Positions 9,190 through 17,692 of a stretch of DNA of 64,000 bases are shown piece after piece. The stretch is from Planctomycetia bacterium (GTDB taxonomy: Bacteria; Planctomycetota; Phycisphaerae; UBA1845; Fen-1342), in assembly GCA_015709575.1 (NCBI GenBank), contig CP054190.1, positions 372,001-436,000 on the forward strand, given 5' to 3'. The stretch's first letter is position 1. Every line of letters begins with the position of its first letter. Both the position numbers and the translations under genes were made by a program. Below the pieces are notes generated by a model. That model was given only the letters and a program-made list of their open reading frames with translations. It was not told the DNA's origin and made no database searches.

Positions 9190-10407
9190 ATGTCGCGGCG
9201 ACGGCGGGATCGGGGCGCCGGGAGCGGGCGAACGGACGGGGCGCGCGCCGCGCCGCGGAGCACACCGGCCGCCGGACCGGCGCGGTCGGCCCTCGGCGCG
9301 AGCAAGGTTCGATCGCGCGGATCCCGCGCCGGTGGGGCGGGTGGCGGCCCGCGGCCCGCGCGTCAGGGCCCGCGCGCGGACGGCCCCGGCGCCGCGCCGC
9401 TGGGCGGCCGCTCCTCCGGCGGCGCAGCCGGGGCGTCGATCGCGGAGCGGCTGATGGCGGCGCTGGAGCGGCGACGATCGCTGCCGGAGAGCGGTCGGAC
9501 GGACGCGGTGCGCCTGTTTCATGGAATGGCGGACGGAATCGACGGACTGGTGATCGAGAAGCTGGCGAGCGTGCTGATTGTGCAGATGCACGAGGGGCGA
9601 TTGACGACTCCCGAATCGGCGTTGCGCGAGCCTTGCGCAGCGCTGGTGGCGCGGGCTGGTGCGACGGCCGCCTACCGCAAGGTGTTTCCGCGCGCCCGCG
9701 GAGGAGAGGACGCGCGGCTGGCGAGGATGCATCGCGACGCAACACCCTGGATCGGAACGCCCGCGCCGCCTGAGATGATCGTGCGTGAGGAATCGGCGCG
9801 ATTCGCAGTGCGGCCGTATGACGGCTTTTCGACCGGGCTGTTTCTGGAGCAGCGCGACAACCGCGCGCGGGTGCGCGCCGGCGCGCGAGGACTGCGCGTG
9901 CTCAACACGTTCGCGTACACCTGCGGGTTCACGGTCGCGGCCGCGCTGGGCGGCGCGGCGGAGACGGTGAGCGTGGATGCGTCGCGGCGATACATCACCT
10001 GGGGCCAGCGGAATTTCGAGGTCAACGAGCTGTCGCGCGCGGGGCACCGATTCCTGACTGCCGACGTGGGGGACTACCTGCGGCGCGCAGGTCGGCGGGG
10101 CGAGCGGTTTGACCTGGTGATACTCGATCCGCCGACATTCGGGCGCGGTCCGAATGGAGAGACTTTTTCGTTTGTCGAGCATGCGCCGCGGCTGGCGGCG
10201 GCGGCGATCGGCGTGCTGGCGGAGGGGGGGCGGCTGCTCTTTTCGACCAACCACCGCGCGACGCCCGGTGTCGCGCTGCGCCGGATGATCGAGCAGGCGG
10301 CGCGCGGCGAAGGACGCCGCGTGGAGGGGGTGGAGTCGCCCCCGTTGCCGGAGGACTTCGCCGGTGACGCGGCGTACGGGGCGACGGTGATCGCGCGGAT
10401 CGCCTGA
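9190..10407 (+). CDS. Class I SAM-dependent rRNA methyltransferase (RlmI-like)
   Basis: Protein of up to 405 residues similar to the RlmI/RlmL-type 23S rRNA cytosine methyltransferases. The SAM-binding Rossmann motif reads VLNTFAYTCGFTVAAALGGA, followed by the acidic strand end SVDASRRYITWGQRN and the catalytic-region motif LDPPTFGRG. Upstream, FSTGLFLEQRDNR matches the conserved FxTGxFLDQRxNR signature. The first about 88 residues are Arg/Gly/Ala-rich and look disordered. Translation may instead start at ATG 9454 (MAALERRRSLPE), giving a shorter protein lacking that tail; ATG 9187 and 9190 are also possible. A PUA domain is not recognisable. Confidence 0.85.
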   Translation: MSRRRRDRGAGSGRTDGARAAPRSTPAAGPARSALGASKVRSRGSRAGGAGGGPRPARQGPRADGPGAAPLGGRSSGGAAGASIAERLMAALERRRSLPESGRTDAVRLFHGMADGIDGLVIEKLASVLIVQMHEGRLTTPESALREPCAALVARAGATAAYRKVFPRARGGEDARLARMHRDATPWIGTPAPPEMIVREESARFAVRPYDGFSTGLFLEQRDNRARVRAGARGLRVLNTFAYTCGFTVAAALGGAAETVSVDASRRYITWGQRNFEVNELSRAGHRFLTADVGDYLRRAGRRGERFDLVILDPPTFGRGPNGETFSFVEHAPRLAAAAIGVLAEGGRLLFSTNHRATPGVALRRMIEQAARGEGRRVEGVESPPLPEDFAGDAAYGATVIARIA

Positions 10408-10437
10408 TGGCCGGAGGGCGATCGGCGCGCCGGGTCG

Positions 10438-11295
10438 TCAGGGGCTGGCGTCGAGCACGTGCGGCGCGACCTCGGTCGTCGCCATGATGTCGAGGATGCG
10501 GTTCACCTCGTCGCGGTAAAACCACAGGAACGGGATGTTTGCGATGCGCATGATTTCGCGCCCGTGACTGTCGGTGACGACCAGGTGCCCGGCCCCGAAT
10601 AGCGTGACCATCTCGAGCATGTCAGGCCAGTCCAGCCGAACGCGGTTGATCGTCAGCGGCAGGGACTCGCTGGTGCGCATCAGGCGGCGATGCGTGACCT
10701 CGCGCGAGCTGATTTCATGGCGTCCGTCAAACATGGCGTGGATCAGAACGACAACCAGCGTGATCAGCAGGATCGTGCTGACGGCCACGGCGATGCCGGG
10801 ATTGAAGCCGACGTTGAGAGCGGCGAACCAGTCATACACCCAGCCCAACACCGGAATGCTGTACTTGCTGTGGATCAGTGCGCCGCCGGTAAAAATCAAC
10901 GCTGCGATCAACCCCCACACCAGCGCCAGGTTGCGGTTGATGTCCGTGCCGAGCACGATCAGCACATAGACCAGTGTTGCGATCCAGATCCAACCCAGCA
11001 CCGCCGGCGAGAAGCCGAAATTCGACACGGCCGCGCAGAGGTAGCCGACCACGACGATCGGCCAGACATACACCATGCTGGAAAAGTTCGTGAAGGTCGC
11101 AACCTGATTGCCCTGCCGCTCGCTGACGCGGAATATGAACATCCGCCCCAGCCAGATCAACGGGAATAGCGCTACGCCGGCAATCGCACCCGCGGCGGCC
11201 AGCCCGCCGCCGGTCGACGCGCCACTTTGAGGCGATGCCGCCGGGCCCTGCGAAGGGGTGGAAGTTGTGGGGGAAACGTTCGGATCAGCGCTCAT
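10438..11295 (-). CDS. Polytopic membrane protein of unknown function
   Basis: A 285-residue protein with a Ser/Pro/Gly-rich N-terminal tail of about 35 residues, then about five hydrophobic segments (for example AGAIAGVALFPLIWLG, MVYVWPIVVVGYLCAAV, VSTILLITLVVVLIHAM). A soluble C-terminal domain of about 90 residues contains SREVTHRRLMRTSESLPLT and LVVTDSHGREIMRIANIPF, suggesting a cytoplasmic PH-like or regulatory domain. I recognise no family. The ATG at 11295 has AAGGAG five bases upstream, so it is preferred over the GTG at 11301. A TATGAT box on the same strand at 11347-11342 could be a -10. Confidence 0.7.
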   Translation of the reverse strand: MSADPNVSPTTSTPSQGPAASPQSGASTGGGLAAAGAIAGVALFPLIWLGRMFIFRVSERQGNQVATFTNFSSMVYVWPIVVVGYLCAAVSNFGFSPAVLGWIWIATLVYVLIVLGTDINRNLALVWGLIAALIFTGGALIHSKYSIPVLGWVYDWFAALNVGFNPGIAVAVSTILLITLVVVLIHAMFDGRHEISSREVTHRRLMRTSESLPLTINRVRLDWPDMLEMVTLFGAGHLVVTDSHGREIMRIANIPFLWFYRDEVNRILDIMATTEVAPHVLDASP

Positions 11296-11520
11296 GAGCA
11301 CTCCTTGCGACGCGCGCGACGCCGGTCATGGCATCCTGCGTATCATACCTATCGGACGGTGCGGCGGCGGAGGGCAGCGCGGGGCTGCGGTGTCGCCGCC
11401 TCGTCGCGGGCTGCTCGGTGCGACATGGAATTCTCAACCCTGCCCGATTATTGCCGCTTGGCGACAATCCCCGCCGGATTCAGCTCTATTCCTGACAATC
11501 GGCGCAACGGAGCGGATCGG

Positions 11521-12213
11521 TCAGCGGTAGGGTGCGGGGTCGGGAATCCCGACCTCGGCGAAGGCCGCCAGCCGCAACCGGCAACTGTCACAGTGCCCGC
11601 AGGCACGACCCGTTGCGTCGGGGTCGTAGCAGCTTCGTGTCACGCCATAGTCCACTCCCAGCTCAAGCCCGCGGCGGATGATCTGCGCTTTGCTCATGTG
11701 CAGCAGCGGCGCGCGAACCCGCGGCGAAGCGCCGTCCGCGCCGACGCGGGTCGCGACCGCCGCCAGCGCCTCAAACGCCGTGATGAACTCCGGCCGGCAG
11801 TCCGGATAGCCGCTGGTATCGAGCGCGTTGACGCCGATGTAGATGTCCGATGCGCCGCGGGCCTCGGCCAGCGCCAGCGCCATCGCGAGAAAGACCGTGT
11901 TGCGGGCCGGGACGTAGGTGGCTGGCACTTCCCGCTTCGCGGGGTCAAACAGCCCGGCCCGGTCCTTGGGCACGGCGATGTCAGCCGTGAGCGCCGAACC
12001 CCCGATCGGCCGCAGATCGAGCTCCAGTATCAGATGCTCATCCACGCCGGTCGCCGCGGCGCAGCGCCGCGCGGCCTCCAACTCGTCGGCGTGCCGCTGG
12101 CCGTAGTCGAAGCTCAGCGCGTGAACGCGGAAGCCATCCGCGCGGGCGATGGCGAGGATGGTGGCGCTGTCCAGGCCACCGGAGAGCAGCACAACGGCGC
12201 GCGGCGGGTTCAT
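11521..12213 (-). CDS. queC: 7-cyano-7-deazaguanine (preQ0) synthase QueC
   Basis: A 230-residue protein converting 7-carboxy-7-deazaguanine to preQ0 with ATP and ammonia in queuosine biosynthesis. The N-terminal PP-loop reads [13 protein letters not shown], followed by [10 protein letters not shown]. The zinc-binding Cys cluster is intact near the C-terminus ([18 protein letters not shown]). The ATG at 12213 gives [13 protein letters not shown], the normal family N-terminus; readings starting at 12285 add residues unlike QueC. No other que genes are in the window. Its stop is 225 bp from the next gene on this strand, so it is probably its own unit. Confidence 0.95.
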   Translation of the reverse strand: MNPPRAVVLLSGGLDSATILAIARADGFRVHALSFDYGQRHADELEAARRCAAATGVDEHLILELDLRPIGGSALTADIAVPKDRAGLFDPAKREVPATYVPARNTVFLAMALALAEARGASDIYIGVNALDTSGYPDCRPEFITAFEALAAVATRVGADGASPRVRAPLLHMSKAQIIRRGLELGVDYGVTRSCYDPDATGRACGHCDSCRLRLAAFAEVGIPDPAPYR

Positions 12214-12284
12214 CGGGAGGAAGTGTAGGGGGCTGGCGGAAGCGGTCCAAGCGGCTCCATGCGACTGGTACATCCTCCGTCGCA

Positions 12285-13379
12285 CTATTCAAACAGGCTC
12301 ATCTGCCCATCATCCGCGCCTCGCCGCTTGCCTTTGGGCTGATGCATCATCGTCGCGCGAGCCAGGCTCTGCGGCTTGGCCGGCTCGCCCGCGGGCGTGC
12401 GCTGCGGACGCTGCGCCATGCGTACGTCCGTATCCAGCCCGGCCTTGCGGGCGGAGTTCAGGAACAGCTGACGCATCGCTTCCCAGTACGGTCCGTTGCC
12501 CTTCATTCGTTCGCCAAAGCGCGGGTCGGACAGCTCCCCGCGCCGCATGCCGCGGATCCGCAGCTCCACCGCCCGCGCCGCGAGCGGCAGCTCCTCGCGC
12601 AGCCGCGACAGAAATACGTCCCGCACGCTTCCCGGCAGCCGCAGCGCGGTCATTGCCGCGGTCCGCGCGCCCGCTTCCGCGGCGCGCTCCAGGATCTCCG
12701 GCACCTCGCGATCGTTCAGCCCCGGGATCAGCGGCGCAACCATCACCCCGGTCGGCACACCGGCCTCGCGCAGGCGGCGCAGCGCCTCGAATCGGCGCGA
12801 GGGCGGCGGCGCTCCCGGTTCGATCTTTCTCGCACTCGCATCCTTCGCAAAAGCAATGCTCAGAAACACCCGGACCCCCGCCGCCTCATTCAGCGCGGCG
12901 AGCAGTTCGGCGTCCCTGACGATGAGATACGACTTGGTGACGATCCCCGCGGGCGTCTCAAACCGCCGGCAGACATCGAGACACGCGCGGGTCAATCCAT
13001 ACACCGCCTCCAGCGGCTGGTAGCAATCCGTCACGCCGGAGAAAACGATCCGCTCGCGTGACCACGCCGGTCGCGACAGCACCCGCTCCAGCAGCACCGC
13101 CGCATTCACCTTGACCGTGATCTGCGAATCAAAATCGGTCCCCGCTCCGAGGCCGAGATATTCGTGCGTCGGCCGGGCATAGCAATACGCACAGGCGTGT
13201 TGACAGCCGCGATAGGGGTTGACGCTCCATCGAAACGAGAGATCGGGGCTGTCATTTTCCGAAAGGATCGACCGCGCGGTCTCTTCATAGACGCGCAGCG
13301 CCGCGCGCGGCGGCTCACCCAGCCACTCGCGATGGGCCGCGACGAAGGGATTCGGCGGGTTGGCAATCAGCCTGCGCAC
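12285..13379 (-). CDS. Radical SAM protein, SplB-like / PA0069-type
   Basis: A 364-residue radical SAM enzyme. The iron-sulfur motif CxxxCxxC is C59-QHA-C63-AY-C66, after [10 protein letters not shown], the signature of the family annotated as PA0069-type or SPL-like radical SAM proteins. [16 protein letters not shown] and [15 protein letters not shown] are further landmarks. The substrate is unknown. The C-terminus carries a Lys/Arg-rich, Gln-containing tail ending GQMSLFE. The ORF opens with GTG at 13379 and I see no better start. It is followed on the same strand by queC, whose start is 71 bp away, but the functions are not obviously linked. Confidence 0.85.
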   Translation of the reverse strand: MRRLIANPPNPFVAAHREWLGEPPRAALRVYEETARSILSENDSPDLSFRWSVNPYRGCQHACAYCYARPTHEYLGLGAGTDFDSQITVKVNAAVLLERVLSRPAWSRERIVFSGVTDCYQPLEAVYGLTRACLDVCRRFETPAGIVTKSYLIVRDAELLAALNEAAGVRVFLSIAFAKDASARKIEPGAPPPSRRFEALRRLREAGVPTGVMVAPLIPGLNDREVPEILERAAEAGARTAAMTALRLPGSVRDVFLSRLREELPLAARAVELRIRGMRRGELSDPRFGERMKGNGPYWEAMRQLFLNSARKAGLDTDVRMAQRPQRTPAGEPAKPQSLARATMMHQPKGKRRGADDGQMSLFE

Positions 13380-13795
13380 AAAAAAACCCCTGTTCGAGCC
13401 AGCTCCGCGGCCGGCGCTCCCGGCAACAGCGCTGCACGGCGTCCGTCGTGCAATGTCGCCGCCGAGCGTCCTGCCCGCTCCGCGGCCGCCATTCCGCCAC
13501 CTTAGTTAGGATAATGTTAGATTCCGGCGGATTCCGCAAGTGGCGGTTCCGAAAATCACGAATGGTGACCCAACGCAACCGCGCGCGGCGGGCGGTCGAT
13601 ACAGACCAGATGCCGGAGTCCGCGCCGACCTGAGCGGCGCCGGCGGGGTCGTGCCGCGCGCCGGGAGCGAGAATTCTGCTCTGACCGGTTTCGCGATGCC
13701 GGTTTGACGATGCTATAGGACGTTCGTAGCATCAGATGGGCCGCCGCAGCGGGGGCCCGAAATTCACCCGCGGCTGTCGCGGAGGGAGGTCCGAG
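13380..13795. other. Divergent intergenic region radical SAM / prkA
   Basis: 416 bp without a credible gene. On the prkA side there is an extended -10-like TGCTATAGG at 13711-13719 without a clear -35. A GATAAT at 13510-13515 is too far from prkA to be convincing. A strong GGAGGGAGG ribosome-binding site for prkA sits at its end. Nothing else stands out. Confidence 0.5.
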
Positions 13796-15853
13796 ATGCC
13801 CGACCGCAGCGAACTGCTCACGATTGTCGATCAGCACCTGGACAAGTCGCGCTTCCGTCAGCAGCACTGGGAGGGGTCGTTTCACGATTATCTGGACCTG
13901 GTGGCGCAGAACCCCGCGGTCGCGCGGAATGCGTACCAGCGCATCTACGACATGATCCTGCACTTCGGGACGCGGAAGTACTCGTACCTGAAGCAGGATT
14001 ACGTGCATTACAACTTCTTTGACGACCCGATCGACAGCGGCGCGGACGGCATCTTCGGGCTGGACGGACCGATCCAGCGGCTGGTGGACGTGTTCAAATC
14101 CGCCGCGCGCGGCTACGGCAGTGAGCGGCGCATCCTGCTGCTGCATGGGCCGGTGGGTTCGTCGAAGAGCACGATCGTTCGGCTGCTGAAGAAGGGGCTG
14201 GAGCATTATTCGCAATTGGACCAGGGGGCGCTGCACACGTTCTCGTGGAAGGTTGACGCGGAGGACGGCACGGCCGAGCTGCATCATTGCCCGATGCATG
14301 AGGAGCCGCTGAAGCTGATTCCGCGGCGCGTACGGCGCGAGGTGCTGGCGAAGCTCAACGCCGAGCTGCCCGAGGATCGGCAGGTGCGGGTCGAGGGCGA
14401 CCTGGATCCGTTCTGCCGGCGGATGTTCGAGGACCTGCTGGTCCGCTACGACGGCGAGTGGCGCAAGGTGCTGGATCACGTGGTGGTGCGGCGGCTGGTG
14501 CTGTCGGAGAAGGATCGCCGCGGCATCGGCACGTTTCAGCCAAAGGACGAAAAGAACCAGGACTCGACCGAGCTGACCGGCGACATCAACTACCGCAAGA
14601 TCGCGCAATACGGCAGCGACTCCGATCCGCGCGCGTTCAACTTCGACGGCGAGCTGAACATCGCCAATCGCGGGGTGTGCGAGTTCATCGAAGTGCTGAA
14701 GCTGGACGTGGCCTTCCTCTACGACCTGCTCGGCGCGTCGCAGGAACACGCGATCAAGCCCAAGAAGTTCGCGCAGACGGACATCGACGAGGTGATCATC
14801 GGGCACACCAACGAGCCCGAGTACAAGAAGCTGCAGAACAACGAGCTGATGGAGGCCTTCCGCGACCGCACGATCAAGATCGACGTGCCCTACAACATTC
14901 GCCTGCACGACGAGATCAAGATCTACGAGAAGGACTTCAACAAGGAGCGCGTCCGCGGAATCCATCTCGCCCCGCACACGATCGAGGTGGCGGCCATGTG
15001 GGCCGTGCTGACGCGGCTGGAGGAGCCCAAGAAGGCCGGCCTGACGCTGATGCAGAAGCTCAAGCTCTACGACGGCAAAAACATCCCCGGCTTCACCGAG
15101 GACTCGATCAAGGAGCTGCGCGGGGAAAGCCCGCGCGAGGGCATGCAGGGCATCAGCCCGCGCTACATCCAGGACAAGATCTCCAACTGCCTGGTCAGCG
15201 AGCAGGCCCAGCAGGACCGCGCCGTCAACCCCTTCATGGTGATGAACGAGCTGGAGACCGGCCTGTCGCATCACTCGCTCATCAACGACGAGGAGCTCAA
15301 GAAGCGCTACAAGGAGCTGCTCTCGGTGGTTCGCGAGGAGTACGAGGACGTGCTCAAGGGCGAGGTGCAGCGGGCCATCTCCGCCGACGAGGAGGCGATT
15401 CAGCGGCTGGCGGCCAACTACATCGAGAACCTGCGGGCCTACACGCAGCACGAGAAGGTGCGGAACAAGTACACCGGCCGTGACGAGGAGCCGGATGAGC
15501 GGCTGATGCGCAGCATCGAGGAGAAGATTGACATTCCCGAGAGCCGCAAGGACGACTTCCGCCAGGAGGTGATGAACTACATCGGCGCGCTGGCGCTGGA
15601 CGGCAAGAAGTTCGAGTACCACATGAACGCGCGGCTGCACAAGGCGCTGGAGCTCAAGCTCTTCGAGGACAGCCGCGACACGATCAAGCTCAAGAACGTG
15701 GTGTCGGGCGTCGTGGACGACGAGACGCAGGCCAAGATCGACGTGGTCAAGCAGCGGCTGATCAAGTTCTTCGGCTACAACGAGACCAGCGCCACCGACG
15801 TGCTCAACTACGTCGCCAGCATCTTCGCCCGCGGCGACACGAAAAAGAGCTGA
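13796..15853 (+). CDS. prkA: PrkA-type serine protein kinase / AAA protein
   Basis: A 685-residue protein of PrkA (YeaG) type. The AAA-like Walker A is GPVGSSKST (118-126), preceded by [20 protein letters not shown]; the C-terminal half is the PrkA domain (for example KEQ-type segments [16 protein letters not shown] and [18 protein letters not shown]). Family members act in stress and stationary-phase signalling or as an ATP-dependent protease. The ATG at 13796 directly follows GGAGGGAGG, so the longer in-frame GTG/TTG readings are rejected. In many bacteria prkA is cotranscribed with yeaH and spoVR-like genes; neither is adjacent here. Transcription ends at a hairpin 18 bp after the stop. 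Confidence 0.92.
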   Translation: MPDRSELLTIVDQHLDKSRFRQQHWEGSFHDYLDLVAQNPAVARNAYQRIYDMILHFGTRKYSYLKQDYVHYNFFDDPIDSGADGIFGLDGPIQRLVDVFKSAARGYGSERRILLLHGPVGSSKSTIVRLLKKGLEHYSQLDQGALHTFSWKVDAEDGTAELHHCPMHEEPLKLIPRRVRREVLAKLNAELPEDRQVRVEGDLDPFCRRMFEDLLVRYDGEWRKVLDHVVVRRLVLSEKDRRGIGTFQPKDEKNQDSTELTGDINYRKIAQYGSDSDPRAFNFDGELNIANRGVCEFIEVLKLDVAFLYDLLGASQEHAIKPKKFAQTDIDEVIIGHTNEPEYKKLQNNELMEAFRDRTIKIDVPYNIRLHDEIKIYEKDFNKERVRGIHLAPHTIEVAAMWAVLTRLEEPKKAGLTLMQKLKLYDGKNIPGFTEDSIKELRGESPREGMQGISPRYIQDKISNCLVSEQAQQDRAVNPFMVMNELETGLSHHSLINDEELKKRYKELLSVVREEYEDVLKGEVQRAISADEEAIQRLAANYIENLRAYTQHEKVRNKYTGRDEEPDERLMRSIEEKIDIPESRKDDFRQEVMNYIGALALDGKKFEYHMNARLHKALELKLFEDSRDTIKLKNVVSGVVDDETQAKIDVVKQRLIKFFGYNETSATDVLNYVASIFARGDTKKS

Positions 15854-15870
15854 CCGGCCTCCGCAGCAGG

Positions 15871-15896
15871 GGATGGCGCGACCCGTCGCGCCATCC
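15871..15896. terminator. Hairpin between convergent prkA and M16-like genes
   Basis: A perfect inverted repeat GGATGGCGCGAC-CC-GTCGCGCCATCC with almost no loop, between two convergent stop codons (15853 and 15930). The symmetry fits a bidirectional terminator, though there is no T-tract. Confidence 0.6.
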
Positions 15897-15929
15897 GCCG
15901 GGACGCGCTCGCCGATTCCGCGCGGCGCG

Positions 15930-17282
15930 TCACAGCCGCGTCGGTCCGATGGTGGCGGTGCACATCCGGGACAGATCGAGCGAACGCGCGTAGTCCAGCA
16001 CGTGGGCGCGCGTCACGCCGCGCAGCGCCTCGATCCGCGCTTCCGCGCCGATCGCCGCGTCAAAATGAAACAGGTCGTCGCTGAGATTGGCGGCCCGGGC
16101 GCGGGTCAGGTCGCTCTCGGTGTGCATCTGGGCGATGAGCTGGTTCTGGGCGCGGCCCGTCTCTTCCTCGGTCAGGTCCTCGCCCACGCGCCGCAGCTCG
16201 CGCAGCAGCGTGTCATGCGTCGTGCGGCAGCGCTCCGGCGTGGTGCTGGCCCCCAGGTGAATCACCCCGCAGCCGCGCGGGTTTTCGTTCCACGCGCCCA
16301 CCCAGTACACCAGCCCCTGCTTTTCGCGCACCTCGGTGAACAGCCGCCCGCTCATCCCGCCGCTCAGCACACCCAGCAGCACCTGCTCGGCCGGCTCGCG
16401 CGGGTCGCCGCGCTCCACCCCCGGCAGCACCATCGCGATGTACTGCTGCTTGAGCTTCTTGGCGCGGTGCGCCCGCGACGGCGAAAAAACCGGCGTGACG
16501 CGCTCGCGCCCGGCCCGCCCGGCGTCGCCGAAGCGCGCGAAGAGCCGCTCGCAATCCCGCGCCAGCGCGTCGGCGTCCACGGGGCCGGCGGCGCTGATCT
16601 GCATCCGCCCGGCGGCGTAGTGCGCCCGCCAGTGCTCGAGCACCGCGGCGCGCGTGATGCGCGGCAGGGTGCCCGCGGCGCCGCCGACGTGCCGCCCATA
16701 TACCGGCCCCAGCGCCAGGCGCTGGATCATCAGGCGCACCACGTCCTGCGGATCGTCCTGCATGTGGCGAAGATCGAGCAGGGCGTGATCGACGTTCACG
16801 CGGACGGCGTCAGCCGGGAACGAGGGGCGCGTGAGCAGCTCGGCCGCCATCTGGGTGCAGGCGTGCACGAACTCCGGCAGGCAGATGATCCGCAGCACGG
16901 TGGACTGCCGCCCGCTGACGGTGGTCCACTGTGCCCCGAGCCGGTCGAAGGCGTCGGCGATGCCGCGTCCGCTGTGGGCGCGCGTGCCCTTGGAAAGAGT
17001 GCGCTCGACGATGCTGGAAAGCCCGGCCAGCCGGGGCGGGTCGTCGGCCGCGCCGGTGAGCATGCGAAAGATCAGCGCGACGGTGTCGCGCTCCGGCAGC
17101 ACTTCGGCGGCGAGCTGCGCGCCGCAGTCGAGATCGAGCATGCGGATGCCCGCGCCGCGGGAAGCGGCGGGGGCGCGCGTGCGGCGCAGGCCCTCGGCGA
17201 CGTTACGCACGATCGCGGGTTCCGGGGCGGGAGCGGAGCGGCGCTGGGTTGCGACGGCGTGCGGGCGGGACTTGCTGGGCAT
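15930..17282 (-). CDS. M16-family protein lacking the zinc motif (non-catalytic subunit-like)
   Basis: A 450-residue M16 homologue. The C-terminal half keeps the R/Y signature GGMSGRLFTEVREKQGLVYWV, typical of substrate-binding halves of M16 proteases. The N-terminal half aligns over RLAGLSSIVERTLSKGTRAHS, where catalytic members have HFLEHMxFKGT, so HxxEH is absent and it cannot bind zinc in the usual way. Such proteins form heterodimers with catalytic M16 subunits, as in mitochondrial processing peptidase and some bacterial pairs. The gene at 1-428 is a candidate partner, though 15 kb away. The ATG at 17282 begins MPSKSRPHAV; longer readings cross repeat-containing intergenic DNA. Confidence 0.85.
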   Translation of the reverse strand: MPSKSRPHAVATQRRSAPAPEPAIVRNVAEGLRRTRAPAASRGAGIRMLDLDCGAQLAAEVLPERDTVALIFRMLTGAADDPPRLAGLSSIVERTLSKGTRAHSGRGIADAFDRLGAQWTTVSGRQSTVLRIICLPEFVHACTQMAAELLTRPSFPADAVRVNVDHALLDLRHMQDDPQDVVRLMIQRLALGPVYGRHVGGAAGTLPRITRAAVLEHWRAHYAAGRMQISAAGPVDADALARDCERLFARFGDAGRAGRERVTPVFSPSRAHRAKKLKQQYIAMVLPGVERGDPREPAEQVLLGVLSGGMSGRLFTEVREKQGLVYWVGAWNENPRGCGVIHLGASTTPERCRTTHDTLLRELRRVGEDLTEEETGRAQNQLIAQMHTESDLTRARAANLSDDLFHFDAAIGAEARIEALRGVTRAHVLDYARSLDLSRMCTATIGPTRL

Positions 17283-17510
17283 TGCGGGTCTGGCTCCGTC
17301 GGCCTGCGCGGCGCGCGAGCAGGCGAGTCCGTGCGGCGGTGCATTGAGGGTGACGCGGGGGATTGTAACGATCAGCGAGTGACTTCGCGCCGCGGTGATG
17401 TTGCCTGCCGTCGCTGCGATGGGCGGCTTGGTGGTGGGGTGGGGTGGTCGTGCAGTGGTTGAGCGGTTTGATGGTTGGGTTTCATTCAACGCCGCTCCGC
17501 TCGCCGCGTC

Positions 17511-17546
17511 GGGTGGCATGCCTTCGCGGTACTCCGCGTAGGCATG
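17511..17546 (+). repeat. REP-like element copy A (GGGTGG head, TACT loop)
   Basis: Head GGGTGG (17511-17516), stem CATGCCTTCGCGG, loop TACT, stem CCGCGTAGGCATG. Twelve of 13 stem positions pair; position 8 is a T-T mismatch shared with copies B and C. Confidence 0.8.
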
Positions 17547-17596
17547 CTCTGACTCACATGGCTGCTTGAAGCGCCTGGGAAAGCACGCCTGGCGCG

Positions 17597-17632
17597 CATG
17601 CTCACGCCGTGTACGGCGAGAGCATGCCACCC
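17597..17632 (-). repeat. REP-like element copy B (inverted, TACA loop)
   Basis: On the minus strand: head GGGTGG, stem CATGCTCTCGCCG, loop TACA, stem CGGCGTGAGCATG. Stem positions 6, 7, 12 and related bases differ from copy A but change in compensating pairs, so pairing is kept, including the same T-T mismatch at position 8. It faces copy A, forming a REPIN-like doublet of 122 bp. Confidence 0.8.
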
Positions 17633-17692
17633 AACGCCGCGAACCATGCGGCGTTCCACGCCACCCGCCGGGCGCGCGCCGGGGGGTGCCGG

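Larger units (their letters stand above)
17283..17692. other. Intergenic region with an inverted pair of REP-like elements
   Basis: 410 bp between the start of the M16-like gene and the end of the sugar dehydrogenase gene. It contains two copies of the 36-nt GGGTGG-headed hairpin in opposite orientation (17511-17546 and 17597-17632), separated by 50 bp. No coding potential that resembles a protein family was seen. Confidence 0.7.

Noticed and set aside
12149..12919. A 256-codon plus-strand frame across queC and the radical SAM gene
   Set aside because: Spans two confirmed minus-strand genes and is Ala/Arg/Pro-rich noise.
13556..15640. A 694-codon minus-strand frame opposite prkA
   Set aside because: Same kind of GC-driven shadow, Leu/Val/His/Gln-rich and without motifs.
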